Shown here: piece after piece, positions 45,433-55,546 of the stretch
Layout: every line of letters begins with the position of its first letter
Position numbering within the stretch: position 1 is the first letter of the stretch
Assembly: GCA_027475525.1 (NCBI GenBank)
Contig: JAMWFC010000017.1
Coordinates: 100,420-164,419, forward strand
Origin: Macrolepiota albuminosa
Lineage: Eukaryota; Basidiomycota; Agaricomycetes; Agaricales; Agaricaceae
Reading direction: 5' to 3'
Length of the DNA: 64,000 nucleotides
Position numbers and translations under genes: made by a program
Notes under the pieces: model-generated
What the model saw: the letters and a program-made list of their open reading frames with translations, nothing else
Database searches by the model: none
What the model was told of the DNA's origin: nothing

Positions 45433-45572
45433 TCTTTGGCCTTTCTCTCTCTCATGAGAGGAGAAACCGATCATTGAGAACGGTACTGGACTCAAGAAAT
45501 CAAATTATTTCTTTCCCGCAACACTTTGCGCACTTTCACTAAGTTTTACTCCTCTTATTTCCTCTACAAGTC

Positions 45573-45769
45573 CCCTCTTTGACTTTGACGCTTGTGCACA
45601 AGGATAACGTGATGTAAACACTTTGTATAGATTGATTTATTACATTATTGTTACAGCAAATGTGAGCTTGGTAATGGACGTTGGGCAAGGCCCATTGCAG
45701 GTGCTCCGGACCCTTGCACCATACAAAAAGACAGTGGTTCTGAATAGCCAGATAGTCAGCCACGATTCT
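45573..45769 (-). repeat. split direct repeat B2 (3' end of the Ngaro-like element)
   Basis: Partner of B1. The outer boundary is CCCTCTTT at 45573..45580. The ~275 bp between B2 and A2 are unique. Confidence 0.85.
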
Positions 45770-46044
45770 CGGAAGGGTGGATGGGCAAAAGATCATGACC
45801 GTCCGTCCAAGCAGAGGATGGAGTCCTCAACGATGTCCCTTCGTTGTGACGGTTGGGCCTAGTATGGCTCTGTGAGCTCGCTGTAGCTTAGCTGCTGATA
45901 TCTGTGTTGGAATGCGGACGGTCAAGTGACTAGAGGAGGAGGTGGGGTGGCGGTGACTTAACTCATGATACTTTTTTCCATCCTTTTATTTTCCTTCTCT
46001 TTTCCATTTCCTCTTCTTCTTCTTCTATTTGGGCGGATGGGTGG

Positions 46045-46210
46045 AAAAAACTATTCCACCACAGGCTGAACTTGTGCTAGAGTGTCGAAGAGACTGCAAT
46101 GGTATGTGAGTGCAGAGAGAAGAAATTTCTCATGACTGCACCGCCACCTCAGACAAAGATCACACTCTGTCCACTCCTTGCCTCTCGAGGCAGACAGGCC
46201 AACCCTCTTT
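46045..46210 (-). repeat. split direct repeat A2
   Basis: Second copy of A; overlaps B1 in the octamer CCCTCTTT (46203..46210). Confidence 0.85.
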
Positions 46211-46399
46211 GACTTTGACGCTTGTGCACAAGGATAACGTGATGTAAACACTTTGTATAGATTGATTTATTACATTATTGTTACAGCAAATGTGAGCTTG
46301 GTAATGGACGTTGGGTGAGGCCCATTGCAGGTGCTCCAGACCCTTGCGCCATACAAAAGGACAGTGGTTCTGAACAGCCAGATAGTCAGCCGCGATTCC
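46203..46399 (-). repeat. split direct repeat B1
   Basis: 197 bp (CCCTCTTTGACTTTGACGC... to ...CGCGATTCC); matches B2 at 45573..45769 almost base for base. Confidence 0.85.
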
Positions 46400-46500
46400 C
46401 CTTCTGATGCTAGGAGTCCATGATGCATCGCATAGGAATATTGTGCGATCCCCATGCAAGCATAGTGTGGCTCCTGTTTTGTGACAATGGGTGGATAAAC

Positions 46501-48656
46501 TCACCAAAATTTCTGTACTAAGATTTGTTCATGCTTGGACAAATAGCTGTAAAAGGTGTCGCTTGACCAGCGGCCAATAGCCTTCATGGCTTCAAATGGG
46601 ACCCCTCGCATCAAGTACTCCAATGTGGCCACTATGCGTATGCCATGATCTTGAAGAGGCTCAAGGTTGCATGCTTTAGCGGTGATGAGCCTGCATCGTG
46701 GCTGGCTACAGATAGCACCAATACCCGCACCTCACATCGGCCCACTAGTACCACCAGAAGCGCCACGCTCTAGCGCTTCCAGCGCTATTTTTCTTATATT
46801 TTTACACTAATAACTTGCAGCTACAGACTCCAATTACTCTCAGACCACTTTTTATGGCACCACTTATTCTTCGCACCACTATTGACACCTCGCCGCACCT
46901 TGCCACTTGCACTCCAAGGCTATACATTTACACAGACACTGGGCATCAGTCAATCCGGCATAATGCTCTTAGCCAGTGGCAGCGCTTACAAGGGGAAATG
47001 ATGAAGTATTTCCGTGACAGCATCATTATGGACCTTTTTACTATACAATTCAATTCACCGCATTTACTTACATTTTTATCAGTTCACCACCCTCTAGCGG
47101 CGCTTAACCTCTTAGCGTCGGCTAACTTTCTTTACTATAAATACCTACTTTTTGTTAGTAGTACCAAGAATCAATTTGGCAGTAGGGATCGTATCCCAAC
47201 ATTTTGGTCTCCATACGCAACAGACTACCTCTTGTTGACCGTGTCAAGCAAGGGGACTCTGCTCTAGTTTTCTATATCTCTCTCTCTCTAGCGCCTTGCA
47301 ACTACGGCTTGGCTTTTGTGCTTAGATCCGCTAAGCAATCTCATCCTTTTATTATTACGTTCTAGGTGCTAACACTTAGCGCCTCTTAGCGACCCTTTCC
47401 CGCACCTCTTAGCGCCTTTCTTAGCGACTTTCCCACGCTCTTAGCGCTCCCCCTTAGCGACTTTTAGCGCCCTGTAGCCACATTTTGGAGCCATACGCAA
47501 GTGCCTCCAATTACCCACTTTCCTTGCCACCAACCTCTTGCCTACCGTGTGTTCTCTGGGACCTGTCCAGGACTCTCTCACACACTTAGCACGCCCAAAG
47601 CTATATCGGCTAAGTAGCTGCACTAGTGATAGTCCACGCAGCATCCAGCACGATTTGGGCGTCATCAGCGGCCTTGGTCAGTACCTCTAGAAATTTCTTC
47701 TTTGTTAAAGGGATGGACTTTTCCTTCTTGTTTCAGTATGCAAACAATGGGCCATCTGTTGGAGGATTGTTTATTTTCAGATGGTTTTCTAAAGCTGCTT
47801 TTGGGTCCGTCTCGTCATTTTGAGCTGCCCAGAATACTGATTCTCCATGTATAGCTGACTTCGTCCTGAGAAGAAAAAATGACATGGTTGGTAGCCCTGC
47901 ACGGTCCTTAGATAATGATATGTCACTTGGCTTGACGTAAATGAGAGGGTTGAAAGAGGAGAGTGTCTGTACTGTAAATTCCCCGAGTCTGGCTGCGCTA
48001 TAAAAGCAAGTTGTCGCACAACTAAATACTGCCGTGTGCAGAGGGTCAGCACTGGGAGAGTCCAAATTCAATTGAGTGTGTATAGCTTTCAAGAAGTCTG
48101 GGGTGCATGGGAGCCTCTTTTTCTTTTTGGACGAAATTGGAGCTAGCCTCTCAGCTGCTCTCAATAATGCCTGCATCCACCTTTCATCTATCTCCCACTT
48201 TACCCCATGTAGCAGATGCCATGCTCTTATGCTGGCCAGGAAGTTTTCAATTGCGGATTTGGAGTAGGCTCCAGCCGACACTGCAACAAAGGCTTCTAGG
48301 AGGCTATGGGACGCTGGGGCTCTTGCTTCTTCAGGTACTTCTCTGAAATCGCAAAAGACATGAAAAAGCAGCAAGCCGGTGCCGTAAGTGGCTTTTGTTG
48401 ATTTCGCCCATGCAGCGTTCATCACAGCAAAGACTCTTTTCAAGTCTTCTTCTGCTTCTGCATTGTTCCTCTCTTCTCTGGTGGTGCTGCCAGTGTCCTT
48501 GACTGGTTTCCACAATTGTAGCCTGTCTCTAGCTACGACATGTGGTCGAAGTGCCAAGACCATGGGTGCTAGGCCTTCCAGATAGGGTAATGGTCTGCAT
48601 TTCTGAGCTGTCGAGCCTGTGCCTGACTCCTGGTTAGTCTTCCCAGCACTGCACAT
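46501..48656 (-). pseudogene. Ngaro-like tyrosine recombinase split by element C
   Basis: Starts ATG 48656 (MCSAGKTNQESGTG), 23 bases before the RT stop and in another frame. Visible: NNAEAEEDLKRVFAVMNAAWAKST, YGTGLLLFHVFCDF (N-terminal domain), CFYSAARLGEFTV (first catalytic Arg) and SFFLLRTKSA (Lys region). There is a TGA at 47733..47735 where Arg is expected, then KKKFLEVLTKAA up to 47668. Element C (46683..47667) intervenes. After it come EPLQDHGIRI (His-x-x-Arg), IGRWSSDTFYSYLSKH (Trp and catalytic Tyr) and a stop at 46501. Joining 48656..47668 to 46678..46501 gives exactly 389 codons, so the insert and one GCGG copy can be removed without frame change. The recombinase would integrate circular cDNA without a target duplication. 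Confidence 0.85.
46683..47667. mobile_element. 985-bp element C (TGATGA family) inserted in the recombinase gene
   Basis: Left end TGATGAGCCTGCATCGTGG; the right end in reverse complement is TGATGACGCCCAAATCGTG, an imperfect terminal inverted repeat. It is flanked by GCGG at 46679..46682 and 47668..47671, a 4-bp target duplication. Inside: GCTGGCTACAGATAGCACC at the left, a TATA-like ACTATAAATACC near 47137, CCCAACATTTTGGTC near 47200, an array of seven TTAGCG words in 94 bp (47376..47469) and TTCTCTGGGACCTGTCCAGGA near 47549. There is no coding frame. Copies A and B are larger relatives with an extra inverted left arm. An LTR-derived origin (the CCCAACA / TTTTGGTC junction resembles an LTR end with a primer-binding site) is the main alternative. 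Confidence 0.7.
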
Positions 48657-50676
48657 GTGCGAACCACTCTCTCGTTTGAAGTTCCTCCACTTCTCCAGGG
48701 GATTGGCGCATTTTTTGGTATGAGCTTTGCCTGTCTTTGGGCCTGTGCTCAAGACTGATTGGGAGATGACTTCTTGGCCAAGGGATCTCTTCATCCATGT
48801 TGAAGACCCAATCTCTAAGGACGCTTGGGATGGGGACGGCTGGCAGGAGGAGGCTTTTGGGGGGATATTGCCCACAGGAGGGGCTGTCAGCCGGGTTAAA
48901 CTTGCTTTGAATATATCTAGTGCATACTTCGATTCTGAGTTGTTTGCATGTTTCATGAACGAGCTTGAACAATTCATTGATATCTTTGTTCCGACTCCTG
49001 CCTGTCCACCACCCTTCCACAATGCCTCTGTTATCGCCAAAGACTTTGACATGCCTCTCTCTGTTTCTATGTTTGGCCACGGTGGACACCAGGAGGAGGA
49101 ATCCTGCTGCTTCTGCCCATCTGATGTCCCTGCCTGGCCTCTGCCACCCTGGTCTGAGAACCCATGCTCTCCATTCCTGCCCAATGATGATGCCAATGCC
49201 CATGGTTGAGCTTGCATCTGAGTAGGCTTGGATGTCGATGAACTCGCGTTGTTCCAAAATTGGTCTCTCCATAGGGAGAGAAAGTATTTGCTGCCACCAG
49301 CGCAAGTCCTTGGTTGTCTCTCTTGGTGGAGTCCATGGCATGAACGGACGGTTATGGAATATTCCCAGGAAGGATTCCAAGCTGGTGAGATAAGCGCGAC
49401 CTTTAGGAACCACACAGCATGCATGCAAGAGCTTTCTGAAAAGCTTCTGGGCTTCTTCGAGAGTGTGTGTTTGGGACTTGCCCCAATCAGCAATTGCTTG
49501 AGCATATTTATTCCGCTTTTCCTCCGGCACACTGACACGGCGCTTTGCCAGATCCCAGTGGAAGCCGATATAAGGAACTTCATCCCCAAAAGGTATGTCT
49601 TTTGCAGCTTCCCAAGGAATGCCCAGTTCCTTAGACAGCTCATCAATGTCTTGCATCGCATAGGTGTATTTACTGTCTTCTTCTGGCCTTGGTGAACTGT
49701 CGGACAGGTCCACAATAGGTGTAGCCATGTCTTCATCATATTCTTCATGTTGCTCGTCCATACCTTTCCTGCCACTAAACCAGATATGCCCTCCTTTGTG
49801 CTTTCTGCCTCCATCTTCTCTGATTTCTTTTGCCCACCTTTCTCTGGCCACGTTGTAATCTCGAATAGATTCCCATCTGATGTGGAAAAATATGTGATCA
49901 TCAACCCACTTGGAGACTGGCCCCATGCCGTGTGCCCTGATGATCTGGGCCCCAGCATCTCCGACAATCCCGTAGCAACCACATCCCAATCCCAAGCCAA
50001 AGCAATCCATCGTGTCGATGGCGAACGAGTCGTGTTGCCTAAGCTTAACCACCAGACCAGGCCATTGCTCAGATTTGATCAGGATAGTGCGGTATGCTTC
50101 CTTGACGTCTCATATTGCGGCTTGGGATCCTGGAGGAAGTCTTGCAATGAGCAAGAACATGCTGTTGAATGTTCCCCAAGTACAGGGGAATGCTGCGGAG
50201 TCGATTGAACTGTTGATTGATTGAGAAGCGCTGGGGGTGCTAGATGAGTATGGATATGACAAGTTTTGAATAAGTCTGAATTTTCCTGGCTTATTAGGCT
50301 TCGGTATGATGCTAAGAGGCGACATCTGGAAAGGCCCCAAGACCTCTTCCACTTGTTCTTTTGTGAAGGGGCCCAGGTACCGCTCTTTGGCAAGCTCTGC
50401 CTCAACAATCTCGTCAAATTTTTCAGCCAGTTGGTGGATGGATGATTTGTTGTCTGGTGTAAAGCATTGGAAAATCTCTGGTATCCTGGCATCGAAGCCG
50501 CTTTCAATGTCCTGAGCCAGTGTGGGAAACATGGCAAGGAGGTTGGCTTTTCTGATTTCTCTCTCCCAGGCTTCGGGCTTGTACGGAGTAGCAAATTTAA
50601 AGTTTTTGTGCGAGATCGCATCTTTGAGCTCCGTGATCCTTTTTGCTGCAGCCTGAGCATTTGTGTTTGTGGTCAT
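48634..50676 (-). pseudogene. Ngaro-like reverse transcriptase / RNase H with one nonsense codon
   Basis: 681 codons from ATG 50676 (overlapping the end of gag in another frame), with one in-frame TGA at 50110..50112 where an Arg codon (CGA) is expected. Motifs: PLSIIPKPNKPGKFRLIQNLS (RT start), DVKEAYRTILI (motif A after the stop), FGLGLGCGCYGIVGDAGAQI, WVDDHIFF (motif C) and GFHWDLAKRRVSVPEEK. RNase H follows: DIQAYSDASSTMGIGI (Asp), RWAEAAGFLLL (Glu) and KVFGDNRGIVEGWW (Asp). The lineage is DIRS/Ngaro rather than LTR or LINE. One change from TGA to CGA would reopen the frame, so it is a recent loss. Confidence 0.85.
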
Positions 50677-52364
50677 GAGAGAGAACTCCGCATCCCCTTG
50701 GCTTCTGCTAGTCGGTGCAAAGCTCCCTTCCTTCTGGGCTGATAAGTCTCCCGTACTTGTTTCTTGACATGTATGCCTTCTGACCATTCCACAGTTCTTG
50801 TGTGGAGCAGTGCCAAATGTCATGGGTGTGTCGACCGAGACAAACTGTGCAGGCCGCATTGGTCGAGTTGACTGCGCCTGATGATGGGCCTGCGTGGGAC
50901 TGAAAATACTCGCTGCTTTTCTTTTCCCTTTTGGATTTAGGTGAATTAGCAGACTGCGAGTCTTTATCTGGACCAGGCGACGTCGACCGCTTTCTCTTGG
51001 ACCGGCTGGAAGACGCCCATGCCTTCACTTCGCTCCTGAGAGCGTTTAGGTCTAATGATGGTTGTACATTGTTTGTACGGCAACCGCGAGCATCCACGGC
51101 ACAATAATTTCAAAAGAAGGCGTCAGGTCGAGCGTTATCGAACGACCGGGTAAGGTGCAGAATTGAAATAAAGCGACGGGAACATGCACAGCAATGTTCC
51201 CCCAGAATATAGCAAACGGGATTATAATGCGCAGTCCCGTGTAAGCATGATTAAGCATAGCGCGCCATGCATGATGTGCCAATAGATAAAGCCGACGAGA
51301 TAAATCGTCATATGCAAAGGGTCACGGCAGCGTGCCCCCAAATAAAGCAGTCTTGGCATAGAGCACGAGCGAAGTACGCAAGTTAAGGCGATATAGCGCA
51401 CGGTGAAAACACATGTAGTTGAGGGGAAAGGTGAAAACGAACTTCGTCAGCTCTGATGAGTCAACTCTTTTCCAGACAGCTTACCGGCCATAGCGGCGTT
51501 CTGCTTAGCGTCGTACACGTGGTCTTTGAGGGTTCTGAGCACTCTGTCGTCTATTATCCCGATATCGAAGATGCCTGCTCAAGGTGGGTTCTTGATTTGG
51601 CGGTGCCACTCTCTCCTGACTCGGGCTTGATATAGTATGAGCACTTTCAGCCCATCACTGCCCTCGTTGCGGAGTTTATGGTTCGTCAAACGAAAGAAAA
51701 AGGTGTGCATGGCATCGATCATGTTGTTGGGCCACTTCTCTTGAACTATGTTCTCTAAGAAGTTAGTGGACACTATACACACTTGATCCCATGGCAGGTC
51801 TTCATCCTGTAAAGCTCTATTCTTTGAACCCTTAAAATTCGTTACTGGCTTCAGAGATAAAACGTCGTCTTCCTTAGCCAGTGTGAAGATTTCGTGCGAC
51901 GAAACAGATTCGTTTTTGGCCGCTTCCGCGCGCCCTTCAGGCGTGAAATAACTGAGCTCAATGTATTCGCGCTCCCTCAACTTCTTGATAGCGAAGCGCG
52001 CTGGCGGATACTCGATGACTTCCGGAACCGGCATCCCCGCAACCAATTTGGGGGCATTCTCATCTTGCCCGGGGGAATGCTCCCTGGATTGGAGGGTATC
52101 CTCGTCTACCGCTGGACCGGCGTCCTCAGGTCTGTTCCGCTGCATAGGAGGCCTCTCTGCTGCCTCCCTTTCCTCTCGCTCTGCTTCCCATACCGCTTTT
52201 TTACGCTCTTGCTCAGCATTCCATAGATTAATTAGAGTGTCGATTGCTTGCTCGTTTGACATTCCGTCTCTTGCGTGTCTGACTGCGTCTCTCGTGAACC
52301 GATGCTCGTCCGTACTAAAATCTGGAGCGATCTCCGTGTTTGGGTCGATTGTGAGCGTAATCAT
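50598..52364 (-). pseudogene. Ngaro-like gag, two exons, two premature stops
   Basis: Exon 1 (52364..51485) starts MITLTIDPNTEIAPDFSTDE and has a conserved core (FAIKKLREREYIELSYFTPE; AMHTFFFRLTNHKLRNEG). A TGA at 51576..51578 interrupts it where the second copy at 62.5 kb has Lys. The frame resumes as AGIFDIGIIDDRVL and ends at a donor G|GTAAGC. A 433-nt intron (51484..51052) leads to exon 2 (51051..50598), which has a basic stretch SRSKRKR and the zinc motif CTVCLGRHTHDIWHC, then a TAG at 50708..50710 in place of Trp and a second cluster CSGCSKKDHGAQRC. The protein would bind the element RNA. The matching intron in the second copy supports the splice sites. Confidence 0.75.
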
Positions 52365-52409
52365 GATTTTTAATAGATAGAACAGTTCAGACTACTTGAA
52401 AGGATGACG

Positions 52410-52575
52410 AAAAAACTATTCCACCACAGGCTGAACTTGCGCTAGAGTGTCGAAGAGACTGCGGTGGTATGTGGGTGCAGAGAGAAGAAATTTCTCGTGA
52501 CTGCACCGCCACCTCAGACAAAGATCACACCCTGTCCACCCCTCGCCTCTCGAGGCAGACAGGCCAACCCTCTTT
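52410..52575 (-). repeat. split direct repeat A1 (5' end of the Ngaro-like element)
   Basis: About 166 bp, plus-strand AAAAAACTATTCCACC... to ...CCAACCCTCTTT. Matches A2 at 46045..46210 with few changes. Confidence 0.85.
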
Positions 52576-52757
52576 CTCTACCAACACTGGCAGGTTCGTA
52601 TTAATAGACTTCATCATCATCCATCACTGTCGGCATCTTCCGAATGTCACATGTACGTATGTACGCGCACGGCAGCACTGTGATGCGCACATAATAAACA
52701 CCACCAGTTCACCACCAGAATGATACATTCTCGCGACCCCCTCTGCTTCAACGGGAC

Positions 52758-53921
52758 ATGCCATTCCGTGGGTACTCTGCTCGTCGCCCTGTCCTTCTTT
52801 CCACCCAATCCCCTTCCCTACTCAACCCTACCTTCCGTGAGGCCCTGAAGGCTCGAGCACAAGTCAAAAACCAGCTCTCACCCCGCGCTCCTGAACACAA
52901 GTATGGTTGTCTCTTCTCCAACGAAACACGCGCCATTGTTGGAGGAACATTGACTTCTGCTGAACATGAATGCCTTCCCTCCTTCCCTGCCGGATCGGGA
53001 GGCTCTGCCAATCCCCTAATATGTCATCGCCAGGACTTTGCGTATGCAGCGTTGGAGGAATTTGAGAAGGAGGTGAAGAACCAATGGAGGACTCCGGTTA
53101 TTTACAATGAGTCTCTCGATCCCAGTGCTGGTTCCGCACAGCCTGCACTAGAAATCATCGAGCCTGCACCCAACCTCGTCCAACCTACAACTCTGGCTAA
53201 CGAGGCTGGGGTCGCTATACCCAGTGATACACGCACGAATGCGTTTTCGCCTCCTAACAAGGACGACGAGTTCGTTTCCGTGAATCTTAACACTCACGAC
53301 ATGCCCGCCGTTCAAGGCGTTAATGTCGAAGCAGACGCCATCGATGACGTTGCTCGTGAGGGCGGGTATATATTTTCTGAGCAGCCAAATACTCAGGATG
53401 ACGAGTTTGCCATTGTTGGAGGAACATTGACTTCTCCTGCTGAACATGACTGCCTTCCCTCCTTCCCTGCCGGATCGGGAGGCTCTGCCAATCCTCTAAT
53501 ATGTCCTTGCCAGGACTTTGCGTATGCAGCGTTGGAGGAATTTGAGAAGGAGGTGAAGAACCAATGGAGGACTCCGGTTATGTACAATGAGTCTCTCGAT
53601 CCCAGTGCTGGTTCCGCACAGCCTGCGCTAGATATCATCGAGCCTGCACCCAGCATCGTCCAACCTACAGCTCTAGCTAATGAGGCTGGAGTCGCTATAC
53701 CCAGTGATACACCCACGAAGGCGTTTTCGCCTCCCAACAAAGACACCGAGTTCGTTTCCGTGAATATCAAGACTCATGACATGCCCGCCGTCCAAGGCAT
53801 TAATGTCGAAGTAGAGGCTATCGATGACTTCTTTGTCATCGCTCGTGAGGGCGAGTATACATCCTCTGAGCAGCCAAATACCCAGGATGACGAGTTTAAT
53901 TGGTACGAGATCGATGCTTAA
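52758..53921 (+). CDS. unknown protein with a large internal tandem duplication
   Basis: Intronless 387 aa starting MPFRGYSARRPVLLSTQSPS, not recognised as a known family. After ~58 residues it consists of two near-identical ~160-aa units (IVGGTLTS...AEHECLPSFPAGSGG...; period 477 bp). Each unit contains FAYAALEEFEKEVKNQWRTP, which looks helical, then an acidic Pro/Ser-rich stretch and a short end SEQPNTQDDEF. The second unit has one extra Pro and a 4-residue insert (FFVI) near its end. There are no transmembrane segments or signal peptide. The start lies ~180 bp beyond the Ngaro-like element, whose insertion could have altered its promoter. The DNA units remain similar at silent positions, so the duplication is recent. 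Confidence 0.6.
   Translation: MPFRGYSARRPVLLSTQSPSLLNPTFREALKARAQVKNQLSPRAPEHKYGCLFSNETRAIVGGTLTSAEHECLPSFPAGSGGSANPLICHRQDFAYAALEEFEKEVKNQWRTPVIYNESLDPSAGSAQPALEIIEPAPNLVQPTTLANEAGVAIPSDTRTNAFSPPNKDDEFVSVNLNTHDMPAVQGVNVEADAIDDVAREGGYIFSEQPNTQDDEFAIVGGTLTSPAEHDCLPSFPAGSGGSANPLICPCQDFAYAALEEFEKEVKNQWRTPVMYNESLDPSAGSAQPALDIIEPAPSIVQPTALANEAGVAIPSDTPTKAFSPPNKDTEFVSVNIKTHDMPAVQGINVEVEAIDDFFVIAREGEYTSSEQPNTQDDEFNWYEIDA
52932..53900 (+). repeat. two 477-bp tandem units
   Basis: Unit 1 from 52932 and unit 2 from 53409 (both GCCATTGTTGGAGGAAC...). Unit 2 is longer by 3 bp near its start and by 12 bp near its end, all in multiples of three. Confidence 0.9.
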
Positions 53922-55546
53922 ACGCTATCTTTACTAAACCGCTAGTCTGCTATTGAAGTAGATTGAATACGGAAGGAATATTGCAGCCGAGTTGATGTAC
54001 TATCACTCGTGGATCGAGACACTACTCACGAGGATAACCCTTACAATCAAATAAAACATAGTTTGAATGAATGTATCTAGCGTTCTGCACACCTGGAAGT
54101 CGACGACGATTCTAAGATAAAGAAGCTCCTTGTTCCTCATCACCTGCGGAATGGTAAGGCGGTTCCCGCAGCAATTCTACTCAACAAATTCGACTTTAGC
54201 CATTTTCATGTTATGCTCTTCGTGTTCAAGAGCAATCCACCACCTGCTCAGGAACAACCCACAAAAAAGTCTCAGCACGCAAGTACTCAAACTCCAAGGT
54301 CTCATATATATTTGTCGAAAGGACAGATTATCAAAAGTTCATAGGAGGCGTAGTGGAATTATGAGTATTTAGGCGTTGAAACCCTGCAGGCGAACAAGAC
54401 AAAAATAATAATCATGAGACGCACTCCCAAAAGTCACAAAAAATTGACAAGAAGCACGCCGCAGCAGAAAAAGCATGCGCAGCAGAAAAGCAGGCCGCAT
54501 CAGAAGAGAGGCGGAATTCCGCAGTGATCCTATTTAGGAGAGTTCCCACGTGCCGCTAACTGTTAGGACGTCTTGCGCATGCGAAGGTGCCGTATCTGTG
54601 TTCAAGGGGCACTTGGGGTGGGTGTTGATATTTATGGTCGGCGAAAGCGAAGGGCCAATGTCGTTTATGTTAACGTTGGTGGGCCGACGGTACCTGTCAG
54701 TGAGAGTGATGCCTTGCTTTGATGGGCGAGTCCGAATGGTTGTTCAGAGAAGCAATGTATGGCTGAATTTATGCGGTCCTGCCCGACAGAAGCAGGCTTT
54801 AAAAGACGTTTAGATCATTATGAGAACAGAATCAGGAAGATGATGCGTGCGATGAACTGAAGTTGACATGAGAAAATCTAGAACACAGTGTTTCACAACA
54901 TGTATTTGGAAAACAATCACCATGAGGCCGGCCGAAAATATTGACGTGTGTGAAAAGCCTTGTTAAACAGGTCACTTGTTCCATTGTGCGCAGTCGTGTA
55001 CGCAACATCGTACTTTCATGATCAAGAACCCTGAGAACAAGCTGCGGAAACCGTGTGCTTATTGAACCCTTTAAAGACTGGTCGGCAGCGAAAGCAAGCC
55101 CCGAGGAGAACGCGATTCAACGCCATGCATACGCGTGGATGTACCTATGCTAATATTAGGAGATTTACTCCGGTCAGTACGCACACGAACACACGTTCGC
55201 AATCTCTCATCAGGATAGGTACCAGCATGCCGAAGGCAAGTCCCGAGGGGAATGATCCCAATGAACGGGTTGGTGACATGTAGTTTCTGAATCCAGGTGC
55301 AGAGTACTGGACGAGATAGTACGATCGAAATGGGCAAGAAGCTAATGGCCTGATAACATTGACTTCACGCCTGTCCTAGTTTTGTCACTGCACTTATATG
55401 TATAGTGTCGGCGCAGGTCTGAAAGGCCGTAAAGTCCGATTGGACAGCCACAGAACGAATACGAAACTTGAAGAAATTCGCAATGAATTGTCCAAAAAAT
55501 ACATGATTAGTCCAGTTTAAATTTCTTTTCGCTTTTGACTTGAAAT
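53922..55546. other. long intergenic region
   Basis: Frames of 60-90 codons on both strands (54130..54372, 54550..54813, 55053..55283) show no motif. A short CGCAGCAGAAAA repeat occurs near 54462-54490. No element ends are seen. Confidence 0.4.

Larger units (their letters stand above)
45573..52575 (-). mobile_element. Ngaro/PAT-like retrotransposon with split direct repeats
   Basis: Read on the minus strand: A1 (52575..52410), gag with an intron (52364..50598), RT-RNase H (50676..48634), tyrosine recombinase (48656..46501, interrupted by element C), B1 (46399..46203), A2 (46210..46045), B2 (45769..45573). A1-ORFs-B1-A2-B2 is the split-direct-repeat structure of PAT/Ngaro elements. The octamer CCCTCTTT stands at both outer ends and at the B1/A2 junction. 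The coding parts each carry one premature stop but are otherwise readable; codon use and CpG are near normal, so this copy is younger than the Copia, chromovirus and DIRS-like elements. Confidence 0.85.

Noticed and set aside
46683..47667. Reading element C as a simple solo LTR
   Set aside because: The 4-bp duplication and frame restoration place its ends at TGATGA/TCATCA, not TG...CA, and the ends are inverted copies of each other. Kept only as an alternative.
47733..50000. A 755-codon minus-strand frame across the Ngaro-like RT region
   Set aside because: Only its last part (from about 48656) is the recombinase. The upstream two-thirds is an alternative frame of the RT/RNase H gene and has no motifs.
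54130..55337. Short frames between the duplicated-unit protein and the PEBP gene
   Set aside because: No motifs, no sensible splice links and no codon pattern unlike chance.
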